From CAKVLS01 sp045638465 (GTDB taxonomy: Bacteria > Bacillota > Clostridia > Christensenellales > UBA1242): DNA of 64,000 nucleotides. Below the pieces are notes generated by a model, which made no database searches, was not told the origin of the DNA, and was given only the letters and a program-made list of their open reading frames with translations. This document shows, piece by piece, positions 50,611-59,597 of this stretch. The position numbers and the translations under genes are program-made. How positions within the stretch are numbered: the stretch's first letter is position 1; each line of letters begins with the position of its first letter. The DNA lies in contig JAZUBK010000028.1 in the NCBI GenBank assembly GCA_045638465.1, positions 50,751 through 114,750 of the forward strand. Direction: 5' to 3'.

Positions 50611-52545
50611 TTATTTTTCTACTTCGATCAAAAATTCTTTTGCACACGCAATGTAGCTAGATCTTGTATTGCTTGGACTAGATAGTGCTGCTCTTGTGTA
50701 GTAGCCTACTACTTCGTCTGAGTTTTTGAAATATTCATCAAGCTCAGCGTCGTCGTTTAGCATTTCTCTTAGTTTGTCGAAGTTAAATTTATCTCTTGAA
50801 ACATTTTTCTTTAGCTCTTGCAAAACATATCCAACAACTATCTTTCTACCTGTGATTTCCCAGATAGCGTCTTCTTTTTTCTTGATAGGAACTAAACGAG
50901 CAAACATATATTCTACTTCGGTAGCAAATTTGATTAGTTTATCTTTACCCATACCGCCGTTAACTAGTAGTGAGTGGTAACCACTATAAGTTTTGTCCAA
51001 AACCTCTTGTAGTTGGTTATGGCTAAACTCTAGGTATTTCCAGCTCTCTACTATTTCTAGCAAGAAACTGTCATTGATATCGCCGTCGTATTCTACTTGG
51101 CAAGATACCACACCAAAAGCTCTAGGGCCGATAGCATAGATGTATGTGCTACGTTTTTCGCTACCCTTTTCTACATATATTTTTGTAGCAGGAACGCCCA
51201 TTGGTAATGTAAGGTCTTTTTTGTTTACAATATTAAAGCCGTTTTTTGTAAGTCTATCGATATACTCTTGGGCCATTTTTTCATGAGTAGCTTTGTCATC
51301 GAACACTTTGTCTATAACTACAGTAACAGGGAAACCTTCTACCAAGTTTCTTTCGTTTGCTCTATACAAAAAGTGTAGAATATTACGAGTTTCTGGACTT
51401 TGATTTAGTTTTTCTGGAGGCATTTGTCTAAAAGCTTTGTCTGCGGTAAAACTATATCTAAAAAATCTGTTTGCATACATATAGTTATTTGTAAACACGT
51501 CAGTTTTTACAACTTCTATTAGTTCTTTTTTGTTCAATGTAACTCTTTTGAAGTTGCTTTCGAAACTATTGATTACGCTATCAAAGTAAGCAACTTTTGT
51601 TGGGTTTGTTTTTTGAGCTTCTTGTTTTAGCTCGTATAATTTTTTCAAAGTACGCATAAGTGTTACTTCGGTAATTTGAGGTAGCATATAAGGAAGATTA
51701 TTTTGTTGCATAAACTTTGCAGACTCTGCTGGTGGTGGAACTTTAAAATCTTTTCCTTGTTTGCCTTTGATTATATTTAGCTCGTTAGAAACAAACTTGT
51801 CTGCCTCTACTGAGCTATCATACATAAGTGATAGTAGGTAATAAGCTTTGGCTTTTTCGTATTCTTCTTTGTCTAAATGGTAATAACCAAAAGCCCTTAT
51901 CATACGGGCATAATCTTCTATATACCATACTTTTGTAAAGGCATCTTGAAGGTATTTGTATCCGTCTTGAGTTTTCTTTTGTAATTTGCAAATTTCAAAA
52001 AGTTCAAGAAGCGATGATACGTCCATTGGGTTTTTCTCACCGACCATCTCAAGCACTTTTTTTGCTTCGTCAAATTTCTTTAGTTCGATTAAGCAAAAAC
52101 TTTTTACCTTCAAAAAGGCTACTTCGTCTTTTGCCACCCAGATACAACTTTCTTTTGGGTTCTTTGTAGAATAAATAAGCATCTCTGCAAAAGAATCAAA
52201 TTGATATCTTTTTGCATCTTCTTCTACACCATTTGGCGCAGGAGGAACAGGTTGAGCGGCGATATAATCTAGTGTTGCGTTGATTATATCAAGGGCCTTT
52301 GCAAAATCTTTAGTAGAGATTGATTTGCCAACCAAGTCGTATAGTTTAAGATAAGTTTTTGGACGAACGTCTCTTAGGAAGTTTTCTCTTTCATCTGGCG
52401 AAAGGTAGTCACCTAGATATAAACTCAACAAATGAGTTTCTGCTTCTTTAGTTTCGTCTTTTAAACTTTCGTTAATCGCATTTTCGATAGTTTGTCTTTT
52501 TTGGGTGTTGTCACCTTTTAGTTTTGATAAAAAATCTTTTAGCAT
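50611..52545 (-). CDS. Large TPR-like cytoplasmic protein, unknown function
   Basis: A 644-residue protein starting MLKDFLSKLKGDNTQKRQTI. The first 270 residues are helical with TPR-like repeats (SIST..DFAKALDIINATL, IELKKFDEAKKVLEMVGEK, LDKEEYEKAKAYYLLSL). The C-terminal 370 residues include a mixed alpha/beta region (FPVTVVIDKVFDDKATHEKM, STYIYAIGPRAFGVVSCQVE) I cannot assign. No signal peptide is seen. AGGAG before ATG 52545 sets the start; the frame opens 21 codons earlier but that part contains the promoter. Single gene divergent from the E2/CAT-like gene. Confidence 0.75.
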   Translation of the reverse strand: MLKDFLSKLKGDNTQKRQTIENAINESLKDETKEAETHLLSLYLGDYLSPDERENFLRDVRPKTYLKLYDLVGKSISTKDFAKALDIINATLDYIAAQPVPPAPNGVEEDAKRYQFDSFAEMLIYSTKNPKESCIWVAKDEVAFLKVKSFCLIELKKFDEAKKVLEMVGEKNPMDVSSLLELFEICKLQKKTQDGYKYLQDAFTKVWYIEDYARMIRAFGYYHLDKEEYEKAKAYYLLSLMYDSSVEADKFVSNELNIIKGKQGKDFKVPPPAESAKFMQQNNLPYMLPQITEVTLMRTLKKLYELKQEAQKTNPTKVAYFDSVINSFESNFKRVTLNKKELIEVVKTDVFTNNYMYANRFFRYSFTADKAFRQMPPEKLNQSPETRNILHFLYRANERNLVEGFPVTVVIDKVFDDKATHEKMAQEYIDRLTKNGFNIVNKKDLTLPMGVPATKIYVEKGSEKRSTYIYAIGPRAFGVVSCQVEYDGDINDSFLLEIVESWKYLEFSHNQLQEVLDKTYSGYHSLLVNGGMGKDKLIKFATEVEYMFARLVPIKKKEDAIWEITGRKIVVGYVLQELKKNVSRDKFNFDKLREMLNDDAELDEYFKNSDEVVGYYTRAALSSPSNTRSSYIACAKEFLIEVEK

Positions 52546-52579
52546 AATTTCTCCTATATGGGCTAGTATTATCACAAAA

Positions 52580-52608
52580 ATTATAACAAAGCGGCAAAAT
52601 ATTTGCAA
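52580..52608 (-). promoter_or_regulatory. Promoter of TPR-like gene
   Basis: TTGCAA (52603-52608), a 17-base spacer ending TGT and TATAAT (52580-52585) on the reverse strand. Confidence 0.82.
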
Positions 52609-52689
52609 ATAATATCATCATTTGTTTGATTATTTTTGCTTTTTTGTGGTATTCTAAAGAAAATAAATAGTATAAAGGAAATGTTAAAT

Positions 52690-53538
52690 ATGTTCGGAAG
52701 AAGAAGCGATGGCGTACCTGTAGAAGGTCTTGGAATAATCGAGAAAGCAAGTCCACACTTTATGGTGGCAAGAAATGATGCTTGTAACAGCATCACTAAC
52801 CCTGTAAGATGCGAAAATATGGACGCATGGATTGCAGAGAAAAGAAAAGAAGGCAAAAACTATAGTTATATGGACGTAGTACTTGCAAGTATAGTAAGAC
52901 TTCTTGCTATAAGACCTTGGCTAAATAGATTTGTTGTAAGAGGAAAGATATTCCAACGTAAAGGAATCTTTATCTCTATGACTGTAAAAAAATCTTTGAA
53001 AGATAGCGCCGCCGAAACTGTTATCAAAGTTGGCTTTGACGGAACAGAAACTATCGACCAAGTAAAAGAAAAATTCCGTGCTGAGATAGAAAAGGCTTGG
53101 GGCGAAGAAACAGCAACTGAAAGCGCTGGTAAAAAGTTTACTAGACTTCCACAGTTTCTATTTAGATGGGCTATGGGCCTAGTTAGATACTGGGATAATA
53201 GAGGTATGCTTCCTAAATCTTTAATTAAGGCTAGTCCTTTCCATACAAGTGTATTTTTGACTAACCTAAAATCTATCAAAACTGATGCTATTATTCACCA
53301 CCTATATAACTTTGGTACTACATCATTGTTTGTAGCTATGGGTAAAGAAAAAGAAGCACCTGTAGTAGATAATGGCAAACTAGCAGTTGGCAAGATAATG
53401 AACCTAGGCATCAATATGGACGAACGTGGTTGCGACGGTTTCTACTTTGCAAGATCTTTAAAAATATGGAACGATATTTTCCAAGATCCTACTATACTAG
53501 AGCGCCCATTTACAGAGGAAGACATTATTAACAAATAG
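52690..53538 (+). CDS. E2/chloramphenicol acetyltransferase-fold protein lacking the catalytic His
   Basis: This protein of about 282 residues matches the 2-oxoacid dehydrogenase acyltransferase/CAT catalytic fold: SYMDVVLASIVRLLAIRPWL, SPFHTSVFLTNLKSI and, at about 244-250, DERGCDG followed by FYFARSLKIWNDIFQDPTIL. In the family the motif is Asp-His-Arg-x-x-Asp-Gly, with His the general base. Here it is Asp-Glu-Arg, so the base is lost and ordinary acyl transfer is unlikely. No lipoyl domain is present. AAAGGA at 52674-52679 is ten bases from ATG 52690 but only one from an ATG at 52681, so 52690 is taken. Confidence 0.8.
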   Translation: MFGRRSDGVPVEGLGIIEKASPHFMVARNDACNSITNPVRCENMDAWIAEKRKEGKNYSYMDVVLASIVRLLAIRPWLNRFVVRGKIFQRKGIFISMTVKKSLKDSAAETVIKVGFDGTETIDQVKEKFRAEIEKAWGEETATESAGKKFTRLPQFLFRWAMGLVRYWDNRGMLPKSLIKASPFHTSVFLTNLKSIKTDAIIHHLYNFGTTSLFVAMGKEKEAPVVDNGKLAVGKIMNLGINMDERGCDGFYFARSLKIWNDIFQDPTILERPFTEEDIINK

Positions 53539-53544
53539 TAAATA

Positions 53545-53580
53545 AAAAAACCTAACTAAAATTTAGTTAGGCTTTTTTTT
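53545..53580. terminator. Bidirectional terminator, E2-like and 143-residue genes
   Basis: CCTAACTA-AAATT-TAGTTAGG (53551-53571) with A- and T-runs. Confidence 0.9.
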
Positions 53581-53581
53581 A

Positions 53582-54013
53582 TTATTGATTTTTTGCGTTA
53601 TCTTTTGTTTGAGTTTGAGCTAGTGTTACATTTTCTTTTACTACTGAAAAGTATTCATCTCTTTGTCTTGGGGTAATCATACCTTGATCACACGCTTCCA
53701 TACGGTTTACCATTTCAGTCAAAATATATGCTTTAACATCTTTTGGTAACATACCATCTCTTACTTCTTCGTATTTAGAAGCGGTAAGCAAGTGATAGCC
53801 AACTTCTTCGTAGTCTAGTTTTGTGCCAACTGTAACACCTAGAGCCTCAATCTTTTTGTCGCTCATAGTTACATCAAGACCATTGTTGCCATACATATTT
53901 ACAAAAGCTTGATCTTCAGGTTTTGCAAGGTTTAAGATGCTTTTGCCTTTTTCTTCTGCGGCACTGATTGAAGTAACTGTTGCTGCTTTTACACTGCTTC
54001 TTGTAATTTCCAT
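53582..54013 (-). CDS. Hypothetical 143-residue protein
   Basis: Not recognised. A soluble, mostly helical protein: MEITRSSVKAATVTSISAAE, then a middle with DVTMSDKKIEALGVTVGTKL and a C-terminal helix around VKAYILTEMVNRMEACDQGM ending in a Gln/Thr/Lys-rich tail. No signal or membrane segment. AGGGGG precedes the ATG, and a TTGAAA/TATAAT promoter with 17-base spacing lies upstream. Confidence 0.7.
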   Translation of the reverse strand: MEITRSSVKAATVTSISAAEEKGKSILNLAKPEDQAFVNMYGNNGLDVTMSDKKIEALGVTVGTKLDYEEVGYHLLTASKYEEVRDGMLPKDVKAYILTEMVNRMEACDQGMITPRQRDEYFSVVKENVTLAQTQTKDNAKNQ

Positions 54014-54062
54014 AATTGTTCCCCCTCTCTTTGTTAAATGATTTAACTTTATTAATGATTTT

Positions 54063-54091
54063 ATTATAAACGAGGTTTAAATATTTTTCAA
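54063..54091 (-). promoter_or_regulatory. Promoter of 143-residue hypothetical gene
   Basis: TTGAAA (54086-54091), a 17-base spacer and TATAAT (54063-54068) on the reverse strand. Confidence 0.8.
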
Positions 54092-54228
54092 GATGTATTT
54101 TTGTTTTTTTATTATTTTTTGTTAAAAAAACAAACAATACACTTTCTCCTCAATAAACATTTATTATTTAAAAAAGAATAATAGTTAACCAGTATTGTTT
54201 TTTGTGCAAAATAATTTTTTGCCTTTGT

Positions 54229-54257
54229 TTTACAATAAATAATATTTTTGATATACT
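54229..54257 (+). promoter_or_regulatory. Promoter of 231-residue hypothetical gene
   Basis: TTTACA (54229-54234), a 17-base spacer ending TGA and TATACT (54252-54257). Confidence 0.72.
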
Positions 54258-54299
54258 TTTTTTTGTAATTAAAAAGTGTTTTTTAAAAAGAGGAAATAA

Positions 54300-54995
54300 A
54301 TGTTAGAAAGCGAAAATAACACAAAGACTTTTGACTCTAGCCAACTTTTAGAAGCTTTAACTTTGCTAAGAGATGGTCTTGTAAAAAACGGCGAACAAAA
54401 TAAACATGTAGAGAAAATGTCTAAATGGATAGAAAACATAGATAGCATAGATACTATAAAAGATATCGCCGAAAATATGCACTACAAAATAGATCCACGT
54501 TGTGATTATTATGACACAACAGAAATGTTTGATTATCTAACTGGTTATTGGGCTAGTGGGGAATACAACAAAAAAGATTTAACTGCTTTTTATCCAATAA
54601 AAGACGAACGTGTAGAATTAAAAAAAGTCTTTGCTGATATAAAAGCAGTTGCCGAAAAATGTATTGAGCTTTTTAAGGTTGACCAAAGCAGTTTTGAGAA
54701 AGAACAAAATTCTCTATCTCAAAAGATAAGAAAATTATATGACACTATGCTACGTATACGTAGTTTTGACCCACAAAGAGCTGCTAATGTTTGTAGACTT
54801 AGCCTTCACACTGCAGAAATTGACGGACTAAAAGAAATAGCAGAATATTTTGACATAGCCAAAAATAGCGATGCCCTTGAGTATATACTAAACTTTTGCA
54901 AACACTTCATATACCAAAACCATTGGGGCAACCTTCATATGCCTATTGAAGGAATTTGCAATATGGCAAAAGCTATATTGGAAGGTAAAGATTAA
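54300..54995 (+). CDS. Hypothetical 231-residue helical protein
   Basis: Not recognised. The sequence is almost all amphipathic helix and soluble (LLEALTLLRDGLVKNGEQNK at the start, FADIKAVAEKCIELFKVDQS in the middle), with a few Trp/His near the C-terminus (NHWGNLHMPIEGICNMAKAI). No signal peptide or known motif. AGAGGA precedes ATG 54300. It has its own promoter and a terminator at 55028-55058. Confidence 0.72.
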   Translation: MLESENNTKTFDSSQLLEALTLLRDGLVKNGEQNKHVEKMSKWIENIDSIDTIKDIAENMHYKIDPRCDYYDTTEMFDYLTGYWASGEYNKKDLTAFYPIKDERVELKKVFADIKAVAEKCIELFKVDQSSFEKEQNSLSQKIRKLYDTMLRIRSFDPQRAANVCRLSLHTAEIDGLKEIAEYFDIAKNSDALEYILNFCKHFIYQNHWGNLHMPIEGICNMAKAILEGKD

Positions 54996-55027
54996 TCTTT
55001 TGCCTTGGTTATAAATAGTAATTAAAA

Positions 55028-55058
55028 AAGAACTCAGTTTTTTGAGTTCTTTTTTTGT
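55028..55058. terminator. Bidirectional terminator, 231-residue gene and ABC exporter operon
   Basis: AAGAACTCA-GTTTTT-TGAGTTCTT with A- and T-runs. Confidence 0.9.
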
Positions 55059-56912
55059 TTATTCTACAACCTCTGAATGTTTCTTTGTAAACTGGCTGTT
55101 GTATAAGTCGGCATAGAAACCGCCTTTTTTAAGAAGGGTTTTGTGGTTACCAGTTTCTATGATGTTACCATCTTTCATAACCAAAATAATGTCTGCGTTT
55201 TTGATAGTAGATAATCTATGAGCGATTACAAAAGAGGTTTTGCCTTCGGCTAGTTTATCCATCGCTTTTTGGATTTGCTCTTCGGTACGAGTATCAACCG
55301 AACTTGTTGCTTCGTCTAAAATAAGCATAGGGCTATTGTTTACCATTGCCCTTGCTATAGTAAGCAACTGTCTTTGGCCTTGGCTTATATTTGCTTTTTC
55401 GTCGACAACCATATCATACCCTCCAGGAAGGGATCTAATAAAGTGATCTATGTGTGCAAAACAACATGCATTTTCGATTTCTTCTTTAGTTTTTCCGTGA
55501 GTGCCGTAGGCTATGTTTTCTCTGATAGTTCCTTCAAATAACCAAGTATCTTGCAAAACCATACCAAAGTAACTTCTTACCTCTTCTCTTGGCATAGATT
55601 TGATAGAGATTCCATCGATTAAGATATCTCCGCTGCCTATTTCGTAAAATCTCATAAGCAAGTTTACTATGGTTGTTTTTCCGGCACCTGTTGGGCCTAC
55701 GATAGCAACTTTTTGACCGGCTTTAATTTTTGTACTAAAGTCCTTGATTATTATTTTGTCTGGGTTGTATCCAAAAGAAACATTTTGGAATTCTATATCA
55801 CCTTTTACTTTTTCTAGTTGCCATTGTTTATTTTCTTTTTGTTGTTCTTCTTCGTCCAAAAACTCAAAGATTCTTTCACTAGCAGCTGCAGTTGATTGCA
55901 AAGTGCTAGAGATATTGGCAACGTTGCTTATTTGGTTATTAAAGCTACGCATATAACTTACAAAAGCAACAATAGTTACAGCAAAGGCAGGATTGTTATT
56001 TTTTATTGCTATCCATGCACCTACTATACATACTGCAACATAGGTTAGGTTTCCTATAAAGTTCATAACAGGGTGCATAAGTCCGCTAAGAAAGTTTGCT
56101 TTTGATGAAGAGTTAAACAATTTTTTATTAGTTTTTTCAAACTTGTCTTGGGCTTTTTGTTCGCCACCAAATACCGATACTACAGCGTGTGCTGAATATA
56201 TCTCTTCTATTTGGCCATTGATATCTCCAAGCTCTCTTTGTTGTCTTATAAAATACTTTTGAGAGAATTTAACAACCAAAAGTATCAATCCTCCTGATAT
56301 AGGAAGCATAACAAACATAACTAGTGTAAGTAATGGACTATTAACTAGCATCATAATAACAGAGCCAAGTAGCATTGTTGCGCTAGAGATAATAGAACTT
56401 AGACTATTGCTCAAACTATGACCTAATGTATCTACGTCGTTAGTAATACGTGACAATGTATCACCAAAGCTATTATCGTCAAAATATTTTAGTGGAAGTC
56501 TGTTTATTTTACTAGCTAGATCTGTACGATATTTTTTTGTTACTTGAGAAGTAACCTTTGACATTATTACGCCTTGAACTAAATTCAATAGTGCACTTAG
56601 TACATACATAACAATAAGTATAATACCAAAGTAAGCTACCTTTGACATATCTATAGATATCCTAAGTGAAACTGCCTCTACTATATGATTGCCTATTTTT
56701 TTGATTATTTCTGGAGCTGCTATGTTAAATGTTGTACTTGCAACTGCAAAAGCTAGAGCAAGGATTACTATAAATCTATAAGGTTTCAATGAACCAAGCA
56801 AAGATTTGATGCTCTTTTTGAAGTTCTTGGCCTTAGCAGTGGTTATGTGCATACCTCTTCCTGGAGGTCCCATTTTTGCTGGAGGATTGTTTTTCTTTGT
56901 TTCTTGTGTCAT
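55059..56912 (-). CDS. ABC exporter half-transporter, catalytic subunit
   Basis: A 617-residue exporter with a cytoplasmic N-terminal extension of about 45 residues (Pro/Gly/Lys rich), six membrane helices and a C-terminal ATPase: Walker A GPTGAGKTT, signature ISQGQRQLLTIARAM and Walker B LILDEATSSVD with the catalytic Glu. It pairs with the neighbouring half-transporter as in LmrCD or TM287/288 multidrug exporters, since the partner's ATPase is degenerate. Its ATG overlaps the partner's TAA by one base (TAATG), and AGGAGG lies about ten bases upstream. Drug or lipid export is the likely role. Confidence 0.93.
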   Translation of the reverse strand: MTQETKKNNPPAKMGPPGRGMHITTAKAKNFKKSIKSLLGSLKPYRFIVILALAFAVASTTFNIAAPEIIKKIGNHIVEAVSLRISIDMSKVAYFGIILIVMYVLSALLNLVQGVIMSKVTSQVTKKYRTDLASKINRLPLKYFDDNSFGDTLSRITNDVDTLGHSLSNSLSSIISSATMLLGSVIMMLVNSPLLTLVMFVMLPISGGLILLVVKFSQKYFIRQQRELGDINGQIEEIYSAHAVVSVFGGEQKAQDKFEKTNKKLFNSSSKANFLSGLMHPVMNFIGNLTYVAVCIVGAWIAIKNNNPAFAVTIVAFVSYMRSFNNQISNVANISSTLQSTAAASERIFEFLDEEEQQKENKQWQLEKVKGDIEFQNVSFGYNPDKIIIKDFSTKIKAGQKVAIVGPTGAGKTTIVNLLMRFYEIGSGDILIDGISIKSMPREEVRSYFGMVLQDTWLFEGTIRENIAYGTHGKTKEEIENACCFAHIDHFIRSLPGGYDMVVDEKANISQGQRQLLTIARAMVNNSPMLILDEATSSVDTRTEEQIQKAMDKLAEGKTSFVIAHRLSTIKNADIILVMKDGNIIETGNHKTLLKKGGFYADLYNSQFTKKHSEVVE

Positions 56913-58633
56913 TATTTCAATTCCTCCTTTGATAGTTGTGATAGGGCTATTTCTTGATACACCTTACATGATTTCATAAGTTCTTTGTGTGTGCCCATGC
57001 CTACCATTTTGCCTTGGTCTAAAACTATTATTTTGTCCGCCTCTAAAATTGTTCCTACCCTTTGGGCTACGATTATCTTAGTTGCGTTTTTTGTATGTTT
57101 GTCCAACGCTTTACGCAAGGCTTTGTCTGTTTTGTAGTCTAGCGCCGAAAAGCTATCATCAAAAACATATATCTCTGGGTCTTTAGCTATAGCTCTTGCT
57201 ATACACAACCTTTGTCTTTGACCACCAGATACGTTTGTTCCGCCTTGAGCTATTTGATATTCAAGGCCACCTTCTAATTTTTCTACAAAGGTTGCTTGAG
57301 CTACTTTCAAACACTCTTTTACTTTTTCGGTAGAGATATGGTCTGCGCCATACTTTACGTTTTCTTCTACTGTTCCACTAAACAAAATACCTTTTTGAGG
57401 AACGAAACCTATTTTACTATTTAGAGCTTTGTGTGTGTATTCTTTGATATTGATTCCATCAACATAAATATCACCGAAAGTCGCATCAAAAAATCTAGGA
57501 ATAAGGTTTACAAGTGTTGACTTGCCGCTACCGGTTGAGCCGATAAAAGCAACTGTTTCACCTTGCTTTGCAGTAAAGTTGATATCTTCCAAAACGTTCA
57601 TTTCTGCATTTGGATATCTAAATGATACGTTTTTGAATTCGATAGTTCCTTTTTCTTCTGTTTGACCATCGAAAGTTCCGTATACTATCTTGCTGTTTGT
57701 TTTCAAAACTTCATGTATTCTTCTTGCGCTAACGATACCACGAGGAAGCATAACAATAACCGCTGATAAAAACATAAAACTCATAAGTATATGCATACCA
57801 TAAGATGTGAATTGAACAAGGTTGTGATATTGTAAAGCGCCGCTATTAATAAGTGAAGCACCAAGCCAATATATTGTAAGAATAAGTCCATTAGAAATAA
57901 TATTCATACTTGGGTTTAGAAAACTAATTACTCTGCCTACATAATAGTGCAGTTTAGTAAGGCCTTCGTTTACTTCTTCAAATTTACCTTCTTGTTGTTT
58001 TTCTGTGTTGTATGCTCTGATTACTCTAAGGCCAGTTAAGTTTTCTCTAGAAACTAAGTTTAGTCTATCGGTTAACTTTTGAGTTTTGCCAAAGGCAGGA
58101 ACAACTGCAAAGAACAATATAACAAATACTATAAGCAAAACACCAACCGCAATCGCAGCTGTCCAACTAAGTTGACTGCTCTTGTTCAAAATTCTAATAA
58201 CCGAAAAGATACCCATAGTTGGAGCAACGATAGCCATACGAAGTCCCATTTGCAAAGTCATTTGAACTTGTGAGATATCATTTGTGCTACGAGTAATCAA
58301 ACTTGGAATAGAAAACTTATTGATCTCTTCTTGAGAAAAGTTGTTTACCTTTCTGAAAATACTACCTCTTAAATTTTGGGCATATTTTGCTGCTATCATT
58401 GTTGAGCAAAAACTACCTGCAATAATCGATACCATTATGATAGCCGCATACAAAAGCATCACTCTACCAGTTTCCCAAATTTGAGCGATAGACATACTAC
58501 TCTGTACTTTGAAGATAAGCTCACCCATAATATCTATCATTTCCATTTCAAAGTAAACTTGGTTTACGATGAGTGCTACTATCAAAATAATTACTGGAAA
58601 AAAGTACCATTTAAAATTAGATTGTTTTTTCAT
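56912..58633 (-). CDS. ABC exporter half-transporter, degenerate ATPase subunit
   Basis: A 573-residue exporter with six membrane helices and an ATPase with Walker A GSTGSGKST and signature VSGGQRQRLCIARAI. Walker B ends IYVFDDSFSALD: Asp replaces the catalytic Glu, as expected for the degenerate site of a heterodimeric exporter. AAGGAG before ATG 58633 lies inside the last codons of the MarR gene, which it overlaps by 17 bases, so the three genes form one MarR-ABC-ABC operon. Confidence 0.93.
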   Translation of the reverse strand: MKKQSNFKWYFFPVIILIVALIVNQVYFEMEMIDIMGELIFKVQSSMSIAQIWETGRVMLLYAAIIMVSIIAGSFCSTMIAAKYAQNLRGSIFRKVNNFSQEEINKFSIPSLITRSTNDISQVQMTLQMGLRMAIVAPTMGIFSVIRILNKSSQLSWTAAIAVGVLLIVFVILFFAVVPAFGKTQKLTDRLNLVSRENLTGLRVIRAYNTEKQQEGKFEEVNEGLTKLHYYVGRVISFLNPSMNIISNGLILTIYWLGASLINSGALQYHNLVQFTSYGMHILMSFMFLSAVIVMLPRGIVSARRIHEVLKTNSKIVYGTFDGQTEEKGTIEFKNVSFRYPNAEMNVLEDINFTAKQGETVAFIGSTGSGKSTLVNLIPRFFDATFGDIYVDGINIKEYTHKALNSKIGFVPQKGILFSGTVEENVKYGADHISTEKVKECLKVAQATFVEKLEGGLEYQIAQGGTNVSGGQRQRLCIARAIAKDPEIYVFDDSFSALDYKTDKALRKALDKHTKNATKIIVAQRVGTILEADKIIVLDQGKMVGMGTHKELMKSCKVYQEIALSQLSKEELK

Positions 58634-59072
58634 CTTTATCTCCTTTGTTATATTTATCTATATTACTAGCCATCTTGTTTAATGTCTCAAAAAAACTTTG
58701 CTTTTCATCGCCATCTATATTTTCAAACAAAATATTATCAACAAAATAATCAAGCGAATCTTCCACTCTAGTTTGTATTTCCTCACCTCTTGGTGTTATC
58801 TCAAAAAAAGTTTTGCGATTGTCATTTTCGCTCAAAACTCTTTGCACAAGTTCTTTAGATTCTAGCTCCGCCAAAACCCTACTCGAACGGGCCTTATCAA
58901 ACCCTATCAACTCTGACAACTTACTTTGAGTTTGGCTTCCAAACATACTCAAACATTTGAGATACAAAGACTCACTATTACTCACCCCCAGCTCTCTACT
59001 ATTGTCATTGACGTGTTGGGAGCAAATAGACTTGAGCTTTGTTATGTTTATAAAAAAAGTCTTTTTGTCCAT
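58617..59072 (-). CDS. MarR-family regulator of the ABC exporter
   Basis: This 151-residue protein has the MarR winged helix: TQSKLSELIGFDKARSSRVL as helix-turn-helix, then LESKELVQRVLSENDNRKTF as wing. MarR proteins repress drug-efflux genes until a ligand binds. It is first gene of the operon and overlaps the exporter gene. The promoter -35 sits inside a GTTGAC/GTCAAC palindrome, the expected site of autorepression. AAGGA precedes the ATG. Confidence 0.92.
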   Translation of the reverse strand: MDKKTFFINITKLKSICSQHVNDNSRELGVSNSESLYLKCLSMFGSQTQSKLSELIGFDKARSSRVLAELESKELVQRVLSENDNRKTFFEITPRGEEIQTRVEDSLDYFVDNILFENIDGDEKQSFFETLNKMASNIDKYNKGDKDEKTI

Positions 59073-59100
59073 ATATATTTTCCTTCATAAAACTTCAAAT

Positions 59101-59131
59101 ATACTAACACTTATTTTGTTGACTTGTCAAC
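59101..59131 (-). promoter_or_regulatory. Promoter and palindromic operator of MarR-ABC operon
   Basis: On the reverse strand, TTGACA (59125-59130), an 18-base spacer ending TGT and TAGTAT (59101-59106). GTTGAC-AA-GTCAAC (59118-59131) is a perfect palindrome that covers the -35, a typical MarR operator position. Confidence 0.8.
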
Positions 59132-59269
59132 TATATTGATAATTTATTAATAATAAAATATATATTAAATTTAACTTTTTTTTATTACTTGGGTAGTTCA
59201 ACATTTTGTGTTTTTGCAATTGATGTTTTTTATCACTTTTACAAACTATTTTGCTTTGTATTTTTTAGT

Positions 59270-59470
59270 TATATATTTTACCCGAACATTTGGTCGTAAA
59301 ATTATTAAAAAGCCCCAAAAATCTCAGACTCTACGCAAAGCATATTTTAAACTTTTTAATAACACAAAATTCAAAAATATGTCATAGACCATTTGGTCGG
59401 GTATTATCAAAAAACGCCTATATTATGCGGGTTGTAGCGCCCGACCGCTTGGGCGGTATATGAAAGTTTG
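59270..59470 (+). repeat. Non-coding palindromic repeat element, copy B
   Basis: This is the second copy of the element at 28130-28410, in the same orientation. Palindromes: CCCGAACATTTGGTCG (59281-59296), GACCATTTGGTCGGG (59387-59401) and CCGACCGCTTGGGCGG (59441-59456). The core 59409-59458 matches copy A at 48 of 50 bases. It lies in the 525-base gap between the MarR promoter and the radical SAM terminator, which otherwise holds only T-rich sequence. No open frame covers it. Confidence 0.8.
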
Positions 59471-59550
59471 GATTTTTTTATAATTTTTGGTTCAAGGCAA
59501 ATTTAACTAAAAATTAAAGGTTGATTTTGAGGTCAAAAATTTGTTTTGAA

Positions 59551-59580
59551 AAATAAAAAAGCAAGACAAAATCTTGCTTT
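59551..59580 (-). terminator. Terminator of radical SAM gene
   Basis: AAAGCAAGA-CAAAA-TCTTGCTTT; on the reverse strand a T-run follows. Confidence 0.9.
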
Positions 59581-59597
59581 ATTTTTTGTTTAAGATA

